DNA of 64,000 nucleotides from an uncultured Alphaproteobacteria bacterium (lineage in GTDB: Bacteria; Pseudomonadota; Alphaproteobacteria; CAAHEQ01; UBA3637): the NCBI GenBank assembly GCA_934202735.1, contig CAKPYH010000005.1, positions 1-64,000 on the forward strand, given 5' to 3'. Numbering within the stretch: position 1 is the stretch's first letter; every line of letters starts with the position of its first letter. The translations under genes and the position numbers were made by a program. Below are positions 16,423-24,219 of the stretch, piece after piece. The notes beneath the pieces are model-generated. The model was not told the origin of the DNA, ran no database searches, and saw only the letters and a program-made list of their open reading frames with translations.

Positions 16423-16488
16423 GTGCGACAGAAGAAAGAGACAGTCCGGCCGTTTTTGAAAAAAAGAGTTGTTTTTTGCATTTAGTGC

Positions 16489-16517
16489 TTGACAACGGCA
16501 GGAAAAAAGAGTAAAAG
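16489..16517 (+). promoter_or_regulatory. Promoter of tRNA-Pro
   Basis: TTGACA, 17 bases, TAAAAG, ending 13 bases before the tRNA. Confidence 0.65.
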
Positions 16518-16530
16518 AATAACGTTTTGT

Positions 16531-16607
16531 CGGAACGTGGCTCAGCCTGGTAGAGCACTACGTTCGGGACGTAGGGGTCGCTGGTTCAAATCCAGTCGTT
16601 CCGACCA
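16531..16607 (+). tRNA. tRNA-Pro (anticodon CGG)
   Basis: A 77-nt tRNA: CGGAACG/CGTTCCG acceptor, CTACG anticodon stem with loop TTCGGGA (CGG), GTTCAAATC T-loop, encoded CCA. Its 3' end and the terminator after it are duplicated at 18911-19000, marking it as an integration target. Confidence 0.95.
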
Positions 16608-16690
16608 ATTATAAAAAGCCGCCGTTTACGGGCGGTTTTTTTATAAAGAGATTGCGAAGCAAGCGGGTTTGAACCGGCGAAGCGGTTCGG
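16601..16690. repeat. Left direct repeat of the island (att-like)
   Basis: It begins with the last seven bases of tRNA-Pro (CCGACCA), includes the tRNA terminator stem (CCGCC...GGCGG plus seven T) and runs through AACCGGCGAAGCGG. Bases 16618-16685 are identical, without a mismatch, to 18929-18996; the flanks to 16690 are nearly identical. Confidence 0.9.
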
Positions 16691-16750
16691 GCGAAGCAAT
16701 AGCGTAGCCAACGCCACAGGCGGCCCTTTAGGGTGAGGCGACAGCCGAAT

Positions 16751-16766
16751 AAATCCAGTCGTTCCG
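16751..16766 (+). repeat. Extra tRNA-Pro 3' fragment
   Basis: The 16 bases AAATCCAGTCGTTCCG repeat tRNA-Pro positions 16588-16603 exactly. It sits inside the island edge and looks like the footprint of another integration or excision event at the same tRNA. Confidence 0.7.
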
Positions 16767-16909
16767 CAAGGCGGATGCGAACTCCAACAGAATAATAATG
16801 TATGTAAAACATTGAATTACAATAATTTGATGACCAAGCTGCAAAATTGAGTTGGCAACCAGCTTAGGTGTATTTTGGTGGGGATTAAAAACACGAAATT
16901 AAATTCAAC

Positions 16910-17488
16910 TTAATCGCTATCTTCGTTTCTGTCTGCAATAACTTTTCGTCTCCTTTGAAAGATTTCTTGTCTTTCTTTGTTTTCATTAAATTCGTTTGTG
17001 AATTCTTCCATCATTTGCTTAAATTTTTTTATTGGCCAAAGTTCACTTCTAGGAAGCGTCCATTTATACGAAGCGTTGGCCCCCTTTTCCATACTTACAA
17101 GAGGTTTTTGTAGAAGTTCAGATTTTGTTAATACACAAAAAAACAAATCGTTTGGCGAAACTCCTAAACAGATTGCTGCATCATATTTTCTATGTGTTCT
17201 AAAGTGATTAAATTGAAATTTTTCATGAACATCTTCTGTTGCTGTTTTCAATTCGTAACAAATGCCGTTTATTTTTATATCCCAAGAAGTTCTTGTATCT
17301 GAAATAACTGCATCAAATCCCAAAGATTTCGAATAATTTAGAACAAAATCCTCTCCTATATTTCCTACGCTTGTGTTTGAAGCAGTTTTGATTCCAGCAA
17401 ATTCTGCTCCTACCCATTTTTCTGCATTAGGAAATTTCTTAATGGAATCTAAAAACAATTTTTTATAATCAATTTTATCTGAGCCCAT
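16910..17488 (-). CDS. Putative restriction endonuclease, PD-(D/E)XK type
   Basis: The 192-residue protein starts at ATG 17486-17488, 14 bases inside the methyltransferase gene; a 30-codon N-terminal extension in the track frame lies wholly within that gene. Residues around 65-110 read GEDFVLNYSKSLGF...SDTRTSWDIKINGICYELKTAT: an acidic residue, a short strand and E-x-K, the layout of PD-(D/E)XK nucleases. Overlap with a methyltransferase gene strongly suggests the restriction half of a type II system. The C-terminal third is charged and helical. No close family name is claimed. Confidence 0.65.
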   Translation of the reverse strand: MGSDKIDYKKLFLDSIKKFPNAEKWVGAEFAGIKTASNTSVGNIGEDFVLNYSKSLGFDAVISDTRTSWDIKINGICYELKTATEDVHEKFQFNHFRTHRKYDAAICLGVSPNDLFFCVLTKSELLQKPLVSMEKGANASYKWTLPRSELWPIKKFKQMMEEFTNEFNENKERQEIFQRRRKVIADRNEDSD

Positions 17489-18404
17489 GATCAAACAATG
17501 CCTTTCGAATGTGATACATACTAATATGACGACAACCGTGTACAGCGAGATTTGAATAATCAACCCAATCTGTATCATTTAAAATTTGTTGGATGATATC
17601 TTTACTTTTCTTTATAATGAAACCATAGCCACATTTATATTTTACTTCACTAAAATCATATACCAATTTAGGAGGGTTGGAAAAAAAAGTTCGTTGTATG
17701 AAGAAATCAGCATCTTTCATCTTTTCTTGTCCACACAAACGCTCCTTTCTGCTATCCACTGTAAACATATCCATAAAATCATTATAGCACACGTCCTGAA
17801 ATTCACTATTTTTGCCTTTTTCCCAACACTGAAATAGTGAATTTATATGGTAATCCTCATTTTGAGGAGTCTGGAAGGAGTGGCTAGGAAGTGCATATGT
17901 TTTTGCTAACCTAAGTCCCTTTACTCTGTACTTTGGACTTCCTTTCCCTTCACTCTGAAATGCCATAGGTAAAATAAAAAAGACATAATCAGCAAAAGAA
18001 GCTGCTTTTTTCATAAATTCCAAAGCCAACCATGCACGATATCCAAAAGGAGGATTACCTATTACAACAATTTTTTTATTTGTCTTTGGTGGAGACCAAG
18101 TTAGGAAATCATGCTTAATAATTCCGGAAGACAAAGGGCATAGATCTATTCCAATTCTGCTATCACAGGGCAATAAATTGAAAAAACTACCATTGCCTGC
18201 AGAGGGCTCAATAAAAAGGCAATCCCCAATATCTACTCCTTTTTCTGTGAGATAATCACATGCCATTTGATAGCACCACAGAGCTACTTCCTTTTTTGTA
18301 AAATATTGGTCTAACCCAACAGTAGTAAGATCAACCCATTTGGGGATTAATTTACTATTTTGCCAAACAGTATTTCTTTCCGATAAAATTTTTTCTATTT
18401 TCAT
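17475..18404 (-). CDS. N6-adenine DNA methyltransferase
   Basis: The 309-residue protein shows the SAM-binding motif FIEPSAGNGSFF (about residues 64-75) and the catalytic NPPF (about 117-120) followed by GYRAWLALEFMKKA, the order of N6-adenine amino-methyltransferases. The C-terminal half, with many Lys, Phe and Asn, would hold the target-recognition region. It probably protects the cell's own DNA against the partner nuclease whose gene overlaps its 3' end. Strongly A+T-rich codons mark it as acquired. Confidence 0.8.
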   Translation of the reverse strand: MKIEKILSERNTVWQNSKLIPKWVDLTTVGLDQYFTKKEVALWCYQMACDYLTEKGVDIGDCLFIEPSAGNGSFFNLLPCDSRIGIDLCPLSSGIIKHDFLTWSPPKTNKKIVVIGNPPFGYRAWLALEFMKKAASFADYVFFILPMAFQSEGKGSPKYRVKGLRLAKTYALPSHSFQTPQNEDYHINSLFQCWEKGKNSEFQDVCYNDFMDMFTVDSRKERLCGQEKMKDADFFIQRTFFSNPPKLVYDFSEVKYKCGYGFIIKKSKDIIQQILNDTDWVDYSNLAVHGCRHISMYHIRKALFDHGLR

Positions 18405-18473
18405 ATTTATTCCCTTAACCTGAATCAGTTTACATTATTGACAATTTTTATGCAAGTAGTTCGTTAAAAATTT

Positions 18474-18653
18474 TTATACATTATTTGTTATTTTTTGATT
18501 AATTTCTTTAATTTCAACATCTTTTTCCTTTTGTTCGAGAGGAAGATTTTTCTCTATTTGCTTTTCAATAATCTCCCCGCTTTCTACCATCTCTAAATAA
18601 TTTAATAAATCCGGTAAGATGATATTGACAAACTTTTCCGTTTTCTCTGACAT
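18474..18653 (-). CDS. Small charged protein ahead of the R-M genes
   Basis: A 59-residue frame begins at ATG 18651-18653 with CGGAGG upstream, an excellent ribosome-binding site. The product is rich in Glu, Lys and Ile and is probably one or two helices. It lies 69 bases upstream of the methyltransferase, the position often held by R-M controller genes, but no helix-turn-helix is evident. Function unknown. Confidence 0.5.
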   Translation of the reverse strand: MSEKTEKFVNIILPDLLNYLEMVESGEIIEKQIEKNLPLEQKEKDVEIKEINQKITNNV

Positions 18654-18910
18654 TTTGACCTCCGTTTCAGATAATTCAGGTCGTAATAACGCTTGAAAAA
18701 ATATAAAAGTCAAGTTTATACCTAGTTGTCGGTGTATCTTATTGTAATTGAAAGAAAAATTTACATTTACTACAAGAGGGCGGTGAACAAAACTAACCCT
18801 CACCATTCTGGTTGATGAAGTTCGACCGCTATGTCATAAGTTATTGTAAAAGAATAATTTTTTAATGTTCAAAAAAATCGGTATCTTTTTCTCGATTTTG
18901 GTGGCTCAAC
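18654..18910. other. Noncoding A+T-rich end of the island
   Basis: I see no gene here. It holds the upstream region of the small charged gene and should contain the minus-strand promoter of the R-M genes, but I cannot fix one with confidence. Confidence 0.5.
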
Positions 18911-19000
18911 CCGACCATTTATAAAAAAGCCGCCGTTTACGGGCGGTTTTTTTATAAAGAGATTGCGAAGCAAGCGGGTTTGAACCGGCGAAGCGGTCGG
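18911..19000. repeat. Right direct repeat of the island (att-like)
   Basis: Begins with CCGACCA, the tRNA-Pro terminal bases, but without the remainder of a tRNA in front. The 68 bases 18929-18996 match the left copy perfectly, including the terminator stem. Confidence 0.9.
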
Positions 19001-19051
19001 TGGCCGGCTGTCAAAGAGAGATAGCCCCTTCAACGGCGACTATTTACTACT

Positions 19052-19078
19052 GTCCGTCATATTGGGGACGGACGTTTT
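19052..19078 (+). terminator. Terminator-like hairpin before msrAB
   Basis: GTCCGTC / GACGGAC stem with an 8-base loop, followed by GTTTT. No gene ends just before it; it may belong to sequence displaced by the island. Confidence 0.45.
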
Positions 19079-19164
19079 CATCAGTGCCCGTGTGTGCCCC
19101 GGGATGTGCCCGCGGTACTTGTCAATGATACGGTTGTTCACAACCGGGAAATTGAAGGACGGTA

Positions 19165-19193
19165 TTGTGTTCTTTTTGAAGGGCACCTATATA
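19165..19193 (+). promoter_or_regulatory. Possible promoter of msrAB
   Basis: TTGTGT, 17 bases, TATATA, 20 bases before the start codon. Confidence 0.4.
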
Positions 19194-19212
19194 AATCCAA
19201 AGGGGGCAGTGT

Positions 19213-20076
19213 ATGAAAAAAGAACTCATGGTAGCAGCCGGGTGTTTTTGGGATGTTCAGGCGGCGTTTGATGATATTCCCGGTGTGATTAAAACGGTGG
19301 CAGGGTATACGGGCGGGCAGACGGATCATCCGACCTACAAGGCCGTTTGTACGGGGCGAACCGGCCATGCGGAAGCCGTTGCCATTACTTATGATACCGA
19401 TAAGATAACCTTGGGTGAATTATTGGATTTTTTCTTTATGATTCACAATCCGACTACGCCCGACCGTCAAGGTCCCGATCGGGGAACACAGTATCGGTCC
19501 GCTTTGTTTTATCGTACGGCAACGGAAAAGAAAGCCATGCTTGCTAAAATAAAAGCGTTATCCCCTTATTTTGATTCTCCGATTGTGACGCAAGTCTTGC
19601 CTGCGGGACCTTTTTGGCCGGCGGAAGCAGAGCATCAAAAGTATTTTGAACGTCACGGTCGGTGCGGGTGTAAAAATGCCGAAATCAACAAAGAAACTTT
19701 GTTGCAAAAAAAATTGACACCCGAACAATATTGGATTATGCGTGGCAAAGGGACAGAGCCTCCGTTTTCGGGTGCCTATATTTACACGGACGAGACGGGT
19801 ATTTATCGGTGTGCAGCGTGTGGGCAACGCTTGTTTGGCTCGGACAACAAGTTTGCATCAGGGTGCGGATGGCCGGCTTTTGATCGGGCCGAACCCGATT
19901 CGGTTCGTTTGCGTAAGGATTTCAGTCATTTTATGATTCGCGATGAAGTGGTGTGCAGTCGTTGCGGGTCGCATTTAGGACACTTGTTTACCGATGGCCA
20001 AACGGAAACAGGTCTGCGTTATTGCATCAACTCGGCGGCGCTTTGTTTTACGCCGCAAAAGGAAAAACACACCTGA
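19213..20076 (+). CDS. msrAB: Fused methionine sulfoxide reductase A/B
   Basis: The 287-residue protein joins MsrA (residues 1-155, catalytic Cys11 in GCFW, GHAEAV with the catalytic Glu, QYRSALFY) to MsrB (about 165-287, zinc pairs CAAC and CSRC, SGCGWPAF, and catalytic Cys271 in RYCINSAAL). Together they repair both stereoisomers of oxidised methionine. There is no signal peptide, so it acts in the cytoplasm. AAAGGGGGCAG precedes the ATG. Confidence 0.93.
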   Translation: MKKELMVAAGCFWDVQAAFDDIPGVIKTVAGYTGGQTDHPTYKAVCTGRTGHAEAVAITYDTDKITLGELLDFFFMIHNPTTPDRQGPDRGTQYRSALFYRTATEKKAMLAKIKALSPYFDSPIVTQVLPAGPFWPAEAEHQKYFERHGRCGCKNAEINKETLLQKKLTPEQYWIMRGKGTEPPFSGAYIYTDETGIYRCAACGQRLFGSDNKFASGCGWPAFDRAEPDSVRLRKDFSHFMIRDEVVCSRCGSHLGHLFTDGQTETGLRYCINSAALCFTPQKEKHT

Positions 20077-20092
20077 ATGACTGAAAAAAGTC

Positions 20093-20122
20093 TTGCTTTT
20101 CCGATTTTTTTGTGGCTATAAT
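20093..20122 (+). promoter_or_regulatory. Promoter of the mic60-like/hemY operon
   Basis: TTGCTT, 18 bases, TATAAT, 24 bases before the start codon. Confidence 0.6.
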
Positions 20123-20146
20123 AGGGTATAAAGCAAGGAGGCTTGT

Positions 20147-21073
20147 ATGTCCGATAAAGAAAGTGTATCCGAAAATGCGGTGCCGGTGCAAGAGTTAAAA
20201 ACGCCCGCCTTTGTGTCTGTTCGGCGGTTTATCCGGTCGGTTTTGGTGGTTTTGATGTCCTTTGTGTGCATCTTGGTAGGGGTTCTGATTTATCAACTGC
20301 ATGCCCCGCTGGAAGATCTGCACATGACAGAAAAGCCGGTGTATGACGGTCGGCCTATCGGAACGGTTGCCGTGCCGGCGGTTCAGCCGGATATCAAATC
20401 AACTGGGGCGGTAAAGACGGATCCGATTCAGGAAACGGAACCGGCGAAAGATGAACATATCGCTTTGCCGCCAAAACAAACGGAAACACCAAAACAGATA
20501 GCGGTATTTACCGAACCAGAACCCGAGCCGGCCCTGCCGGACGTACCGGCTTTGACGCTGGGTGAAGCCTTGCGTTTGCGGGATCATTTGAATGACGGTG
20601 TCTCTTGTACGGGGGATTTGCAACGCATTTTGAAAACGCGCTTGGTATTGGCCGATGAAGCCTTGAAAGAAGAGTTGATTGAACGCTTGATACCTGTGTG
20701 TACGGGCGATGATATCATGTTGCGTGAAATGAATCGCGTCTTTGTGCGAGAAAAGAAACAAGCCTTGATGACGTATTACAAAATGAACAATCCGCGGTGG
20801 TTGGCGTATTTGAAAGCCATCGGATCGGCCGTGGTTGATATTCGGCGTGTACATCCCGTCAAACAAAAGCCGAAGGATATTGTATCCTTGGCACAAAATG
20901 CTTTGAATATGCATGATGTGGCTCAAGCGGTGGCGCAGGTCCGAAAACTGCCCCCGGCCATGCAAGATGAATTCCGTACCTTTGTGGCATTGGCCGAAAC
21001 ATATACGGCGGCGGAACGGGCGGCGGAAGATTTGATTCTGTCATTTGAACGGAAAGGGAAGAAAGATGATTAA
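20147..21073 (+). CDS. Mic60/mitofilin-like inner membrane protein
   Basis: The 308-residue protein has one transmembrane helix at about residues 30-52 after a short cytoplasmic tail, a Pro/Glu/Lys-rich linker, and a helical C-terminal part. The end, with VVDIRRVHPVK, a DIVSLAQNALNMHDVAQAVAQVRKLP-type segment and AERAAEDLIL, matches the mitofilin signature domain. In Alphaproteobacteria mic60 sits next to hemY and shapes inner-membrane folds; the same order here supports the call. The region between helix and signature domain is short and lacks a long coiled coil, so it is a reduced version. Confidence 0.65.
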   Translation: MSDKESVSENAVPVQELKTPAFVSVRRFIRSVLVVLMSFVCILVGVLIYQLHAPLEDLHMTEKPVYDGRPIGTVAVPAVQPDIKSTGAVKTDPIQETEPAKDEHIALPPKQTETPKQIAVFTEPEPEPALPDVPALTLGEALRLRDHLNDGVSCTGDLQRILKTRLVLADEALKEELIERLIPVCTGDDIMLREMNRVFVREKKQALMTYYKMNNPRWLAYLKAIGSAVVDIRRVHPVKQKPKDIVSLAQNALNMHDVAQAVAQVRKLPPAMQDEFRTFVALAETYTAAERAAEDLILSFERKGKKDD

Positions 21074-22250
21074 ATTATTGGCGGTTCTCATCGGTGTTTT
21101 TGTCATTGGCTTTCTGATTGTCCATGATACCTGGATGATGACGATAACGGCATTCGGGTATGAAATCACGACATCCGTTTTGACCTTGGTGGTGGTGCTT
21201 TTAGCGTTTTTGTATGCTTGGCACTTGTTGAAAAAGCCCCTGTGTTGGTTGGGACTATGCCAAAATTGGTATGCCCGCCGCCGGCAAAGTCAAAAAGAAT
21301 CCTATGTCTCTTTGGTGTTGCGGACGTTGGTGGACCGAAATACGGACGCGACACGCCGCTTGCTGAAAGATAAAAACAGTTTCTTTGATAAAAAATCAGA
21401 TGAAAGTTATCTGTTGGACGCATTGTTTGCCCCAACACCGCATGTGTTTGAACACCTGTTGCATCGCCCCGGAACGGAATTGGCGGGAATACGCGGATTA
21501 TTGAAACTGGCCACAGATCGGGGGGATTGGGCCGAAGCGGACCGCTTGTTGGACAAAGCGGTGGAAACGGCACCGCAAGAACCTTGGATTCGGGAAGCAC
21601 AATGGCAGGCTCAGGTCATGCAAAACGATTGGGCCGCGGCCTTGGAAACGTTGGACAGGCTCTTGAAAATGGGGCGTGTATCCAAGGAAGAATATCGCTT
21701 GCGGCGGGCCTTTGTGTTATTGAAATTGGGGCGTGTGGCAGAAGCCTATAAGTTGGCCCCCACACACCCGGCTGTGGCGTTGGCTATGGCGGCGGCCGAA
21801 CCCGAACGGGCCGAAACGGTGTTGACCAAATCTTGGGCGGAGACACCGTGTTTGGATGTATGGCGGGCGTATCGGTCCGCTCTTCAAAAAGAAAAACCGG
21901 CCAAGCGTCAAAAAGCGGTGGAACGGTTTGTACGTCCGAATCCCAAGCATCGGCTTTCCCTGATTGTGGCGGCCGAATCGGCGATGGATTCGGAATTGTG
22001 GGGTGTGGCTAAACAGGAATTAGAAGCGTATCTGCAAGCTTATCCGTTAACGCCGACGGTAGCTCATTTAATGGCAACAGTGGAACGTAAAGGCTGGAAG
22101 CATGAAGATGTTGCCCGGGAATGGGATGTCCGGGCCGCCGCAGCGGTGGAAGATACCGGTTGGGGGTGCGGCATTTGCGGGCATCAGACGGCGACATGGG
22201 ACGTGAGATGCCCGAAATGTAATGCCTTTGGTGCGTTGCAATGTAAATAA
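21066..22250 (+). CDS. hemY: HemY-like TPR membrane protein
   Basis: Start ATG 21066 overlaps the previous gene by 8 bases. The 394-residue protein has two transmembrane helices (about 3-20 and 38-58) and a TPR solenoid thereafter, the arrangement of the HemY N-terminal family. The last 30 residues hold CGIC...CPKC, a rubredoxin-like zinc ribbon seen in alphaproteobacterial HemY proteins and LapB. Role in haem synthesis is by family association only; no other hem genes are in the window. Confidence 0.8.
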   Translation: MIKLLAVLIGVFVIGFLIVHDTWMMTITAFGYEITTSVLTLVVVLLAFLYAWHLLKKPLCWLGLCQNWYARRRQSQKESYVSLVLRTLVDRNTDATRRLLKDKNSFFDKKSDESYLLDALFAPTPHVFEHLLHRPGTELAGIRGLLKLATDRGDWAEADRLLDKAVETAPQEPWIREAQWQAQVMQNDWAAALETLDRLLKMGRVSKEEYRLRRAFVLLKLGRVAEAYKLAPTHPAVALAMAAAEPERAETVLTKSWAETPCLDVWRAYRSALQKEKPAKRQKAVERFVRPNPKHRLSLIVAAESAMDSELWGVAKQELEAYLQAYPLTPTVAHLMATVERKGWKHEDVAREWDVRAAAAVEDTGWGCGICGHQTATWDVRCPKCNAFGALQCK

Positions 22251-22265
22251 AAATGTGAACAGGAC

Positions 22266-22294
22266 TTGAAATCCGACCGATTATCGGATATATT
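22266..22294 (+). promoter_or_regulatory. Promoter of tolC-popZ
   Basis: TTGAAA, 17 bases, TATATT, 30 bases before tolC. Confidence 0.65.
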
Positions 22295-22324
22295 AGCGAC
22301 AGTTTTTTGTGAAAGGAAATATAA

Positions 22325-23692
22325 ATGATACGAAAGTTTGCAGGGGTAATGTGTGCCTGTGCGGTGTGTGCGTTGTCGGTATCTGCGGCGGCCGATACGT
22401 TATCGGACGTGTTGTCCTATACCTATGAAAACAGTTTAAGTTTGACGGCCAATCGGGCGGGATTAAAGGCCACCGATGAAACGGTATCACAGGCCAAAGC
22501 CGGTTATCGTCCGCAGGTGTATGCCAAAGGTAGTGTCGCCCGTTCGCGGTATGAAAATACGTATGATAATGCTTACTTGGCGGACAAGCAAAAATCTTAT
22601 CTGAATCCGTCTGATATGGCCTTGACCTTTACGCAACCGATCTTTTCGGGATTGTCTACGGTCAATACGGTGGCGGCGGCGAAAAGTCAGGTGCGATCGG
22701 GACGTGAAGGTTTATTAAACACGGAACAGGCCGTTCTGCTGGATGCGACCGCGGTATATATGGATGTGATTCGGGATCAAGCCGTGTTGAAATTGCAGAT
22801 CAACAATGAAAAGGTATTAAAGAAGCATTTGGCTTCTTATAAAAAGCGGTTCAAGGCGGGGGATTTAACGCAAACCGATGTGGCTCAAGCCGAAGCCCGC
22901 TTGGCCGGTGCTACGGCGAACCGGATTGCGGCCGAAGGGCAATTACAGGTATCCAAGGCCAACTTTTTCAGTGTGGTCGGGATTGAACCGCAAAACCTGG
23001 AAGATATAACGGATATTACTTTCCACCCGCCCGAAACATTGGATCAGGCTTTGGATCAGGCGTTGGTACAAAACCCGAAGATTAAAGCAGCCGAATATGC
23101 AACGGAGGCGGCTACGGCAACGGTCAAGGCGCGTAAAGGGGCTTTGTTGCCATCGGTGAACGTGAACGGCGCAGTCGGTCGGCAAAAGGAACAGGTGTCC
23201 GTCAAGCAATCCGATTATTGGCAAATCGGGGCTAATCTGACCGTACCGCTGTTCCAGTCGGGCAAAGAATATGCCGATGTGCGTGAAGCCAAACAATTGG
23301 AAAACAAGTATCGTATTTTGTGGCAAAAAACGGCACAAGACGTGCGGGCCGAAACAACCGCGGCTTGGGAAAGTTATAATGCCACCCGGGCCCAAATCCA
23401 ATCCATTGAAAAGCAAATCAAAGCATCGGAATTGGCTTTGAAAGGCGTGATTCGGGAAGCTAATGTAGGGTCGCGAACGGTGCTGGACGTTCTGGATGCC
23501 GAACAAGAACATTTGGATAATCAGGTATCCTTGGTCAAAGCCCACCGGGAAGAAATTGTGTCGGCTTTTACCCTGATGTCTTCTATGGGGCAAATGAACC
23601 CGACGGGCCTGGGCTTGGCGGTGGAACCGTATGATCCCAAGGAATACTATGAATCGGTGAAGAACCGTTGGTTAGGATATCAGATAGACTAG
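22325..23692 (+). CDS. tolC: TolC-family outer membrane efflux/secretion channel
   Basis: The 455-residue protein has a signal peptide ending in SAAA (about residue 22) and two homologous halves of long amphipathic helices with the outer-membrane-efflux pattern (TFTQPIFSG and NLTVPLFQSG as the two beta segments, VGSRTVLDVLDAEQE near the end). It should form the trimeric channel for type I secretion or RND pumps. No partner pump genes are adjacent. The popZ-like gene begins 9 bases downstream. Confidence 0.9.
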   Translation: MIRKFAGVMCACAVCALSVSAAADTLSDVLSYTYENSLSLTANRAGLKATDETVSQAKAGYRPQVYAKGSVARSRYENTYDNAYLADKQKSYLNPSDMALTFTQPIFSGLSTVNTVAAAKSQVRSGREGLLNTEQAVLLDATAVYMDVIRDQAVLKLQINNEKVLKKHLASYKKRFKAGDLTQTDVAQAEARLAGATANRIAAEGQLQVSKANFFSVVGIEPQNLEDITDITFHPPETLDQALDQALVQNPKIKAAEYATEAATATVKARKGALLPSVNVNGAVGRQKEQVSVKQSDYWQIGANLTVPLFQSGKEYADVREAKQLENKYRILWQKTAQDVRAETTAAWESYNATRAQIQSIEKQIKASELALKGVIREANVGSRTVLDVLDAEQEHLDNQVSLVKAHREEIVSAFTLMSSMGQMNPTGLGLAVEPYDPKEYYESVKNRWLGYQID

Positions 23693-23700
23693 GATATATC

Positions 23701-24162
23701 ATGGAAGATCAAGAACCGCAAGAAGTACCGATGGAACAGGTGTTGGACGAGATTCGTCATATGTTGATGACGGATACCCGGTTGACATCGGAACGGTCAT
23801 TATCGCAAGGGCCCGACACCGAAACCGAAACGCAATCATCGGTGCGGACGGTTCAGGCACTCTCCGAAGGGGAGAAGTCGGAAATACGCGAACCGGTTTT
23901 TGATCTGCCGGCTTACTTTTTGCTGACACCCGAGATGCGGTGCGATGATCCGATGGCTTCTCCGACCCCGAATCAGACGGGGGTCAGTGGTGGTACGGCA
24001 ACGCCTCAAACGGATGTTGTGCATGCACGGACTCGTCAGATTTTGAACCGGTTGCAAGCCGCCGGCCCCGATATGCCCGTATCGCCCGAATTGGAACGGT
24101 GGCTGCAATCCCATTTACCGGCATTGGTGGAAAAAATTATTGCAGAAAAAATGCCGAAATAA
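23701..24162 (+). CDS. popZ: PopZ-like polar organising protein (DUF2497)
   Basis: Of the 153 residues only the two ends are ordered-looking: N-terminal EVPMEQVLDEIRHMLMTD, matching the EPSMEEILASIRRII module that binds client proteins, and C-terminal SPELERWLQSHLPALVEKII, matching the oligomerisation helices of PopZ. The middle is acidic, low in hydrophobics and disordered. PopZ forms a polar scaffold that anchors chromosome origins and cell-cycle regulators, a set that includes DivK signalling partners in Caulobacter. The tolC-popZ-tRNA synthetase order is known from other Alphaproteobacteria, where the synthetase is valS; here it is proS. Confidence 0.8.
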   Translation: MEDQEPQEVPMEQVLDEIRHMLMTDTRLTSERSLSQGPDTETETQSSVRTVQALSEGEKSEIREPVFDLPAYFLLTPEMRCDDPMASPTPNQTGVSGGTATPQTDVVHARTRQILNRLQAAGPDMPVSPELERWLQSHLPALVEKIIAEKMPK

Positions 24163-24163
24163 A

Positions 24164-24192
24164 TTGATTTTTTATCGGAAATAGGGTATAGT
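24164..24192 (+). promoter_or_regulatory. Promoter of proS
   Basis: TTGATT, 17 bases, TATAGT, starting at the popZ stop codon. Confidence 0.65.
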
Positions 24193-24219
24193 ATACCATT
24201 ATTTATGAAAGGATCATCC

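Larger units (their letters stand above)
16608..18917. mobile_element. Small genomic island with restriction-modification genes at tRNA-Pro
   Basis: The segment lies between the 3' end of tRNA-Pro and a second copy of that end plus its downstream 68 bp. It is visibly more A+T-rich than its neighbours, and its three minus-strand genes use different codons. They encode a small charged protein, an adenine methyltransferase and a nuclease-like protein. No integrase or transposase is present, so the element is either a remnant or was moved by homologous or trans-acting recombination. Confidence 0.7.
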
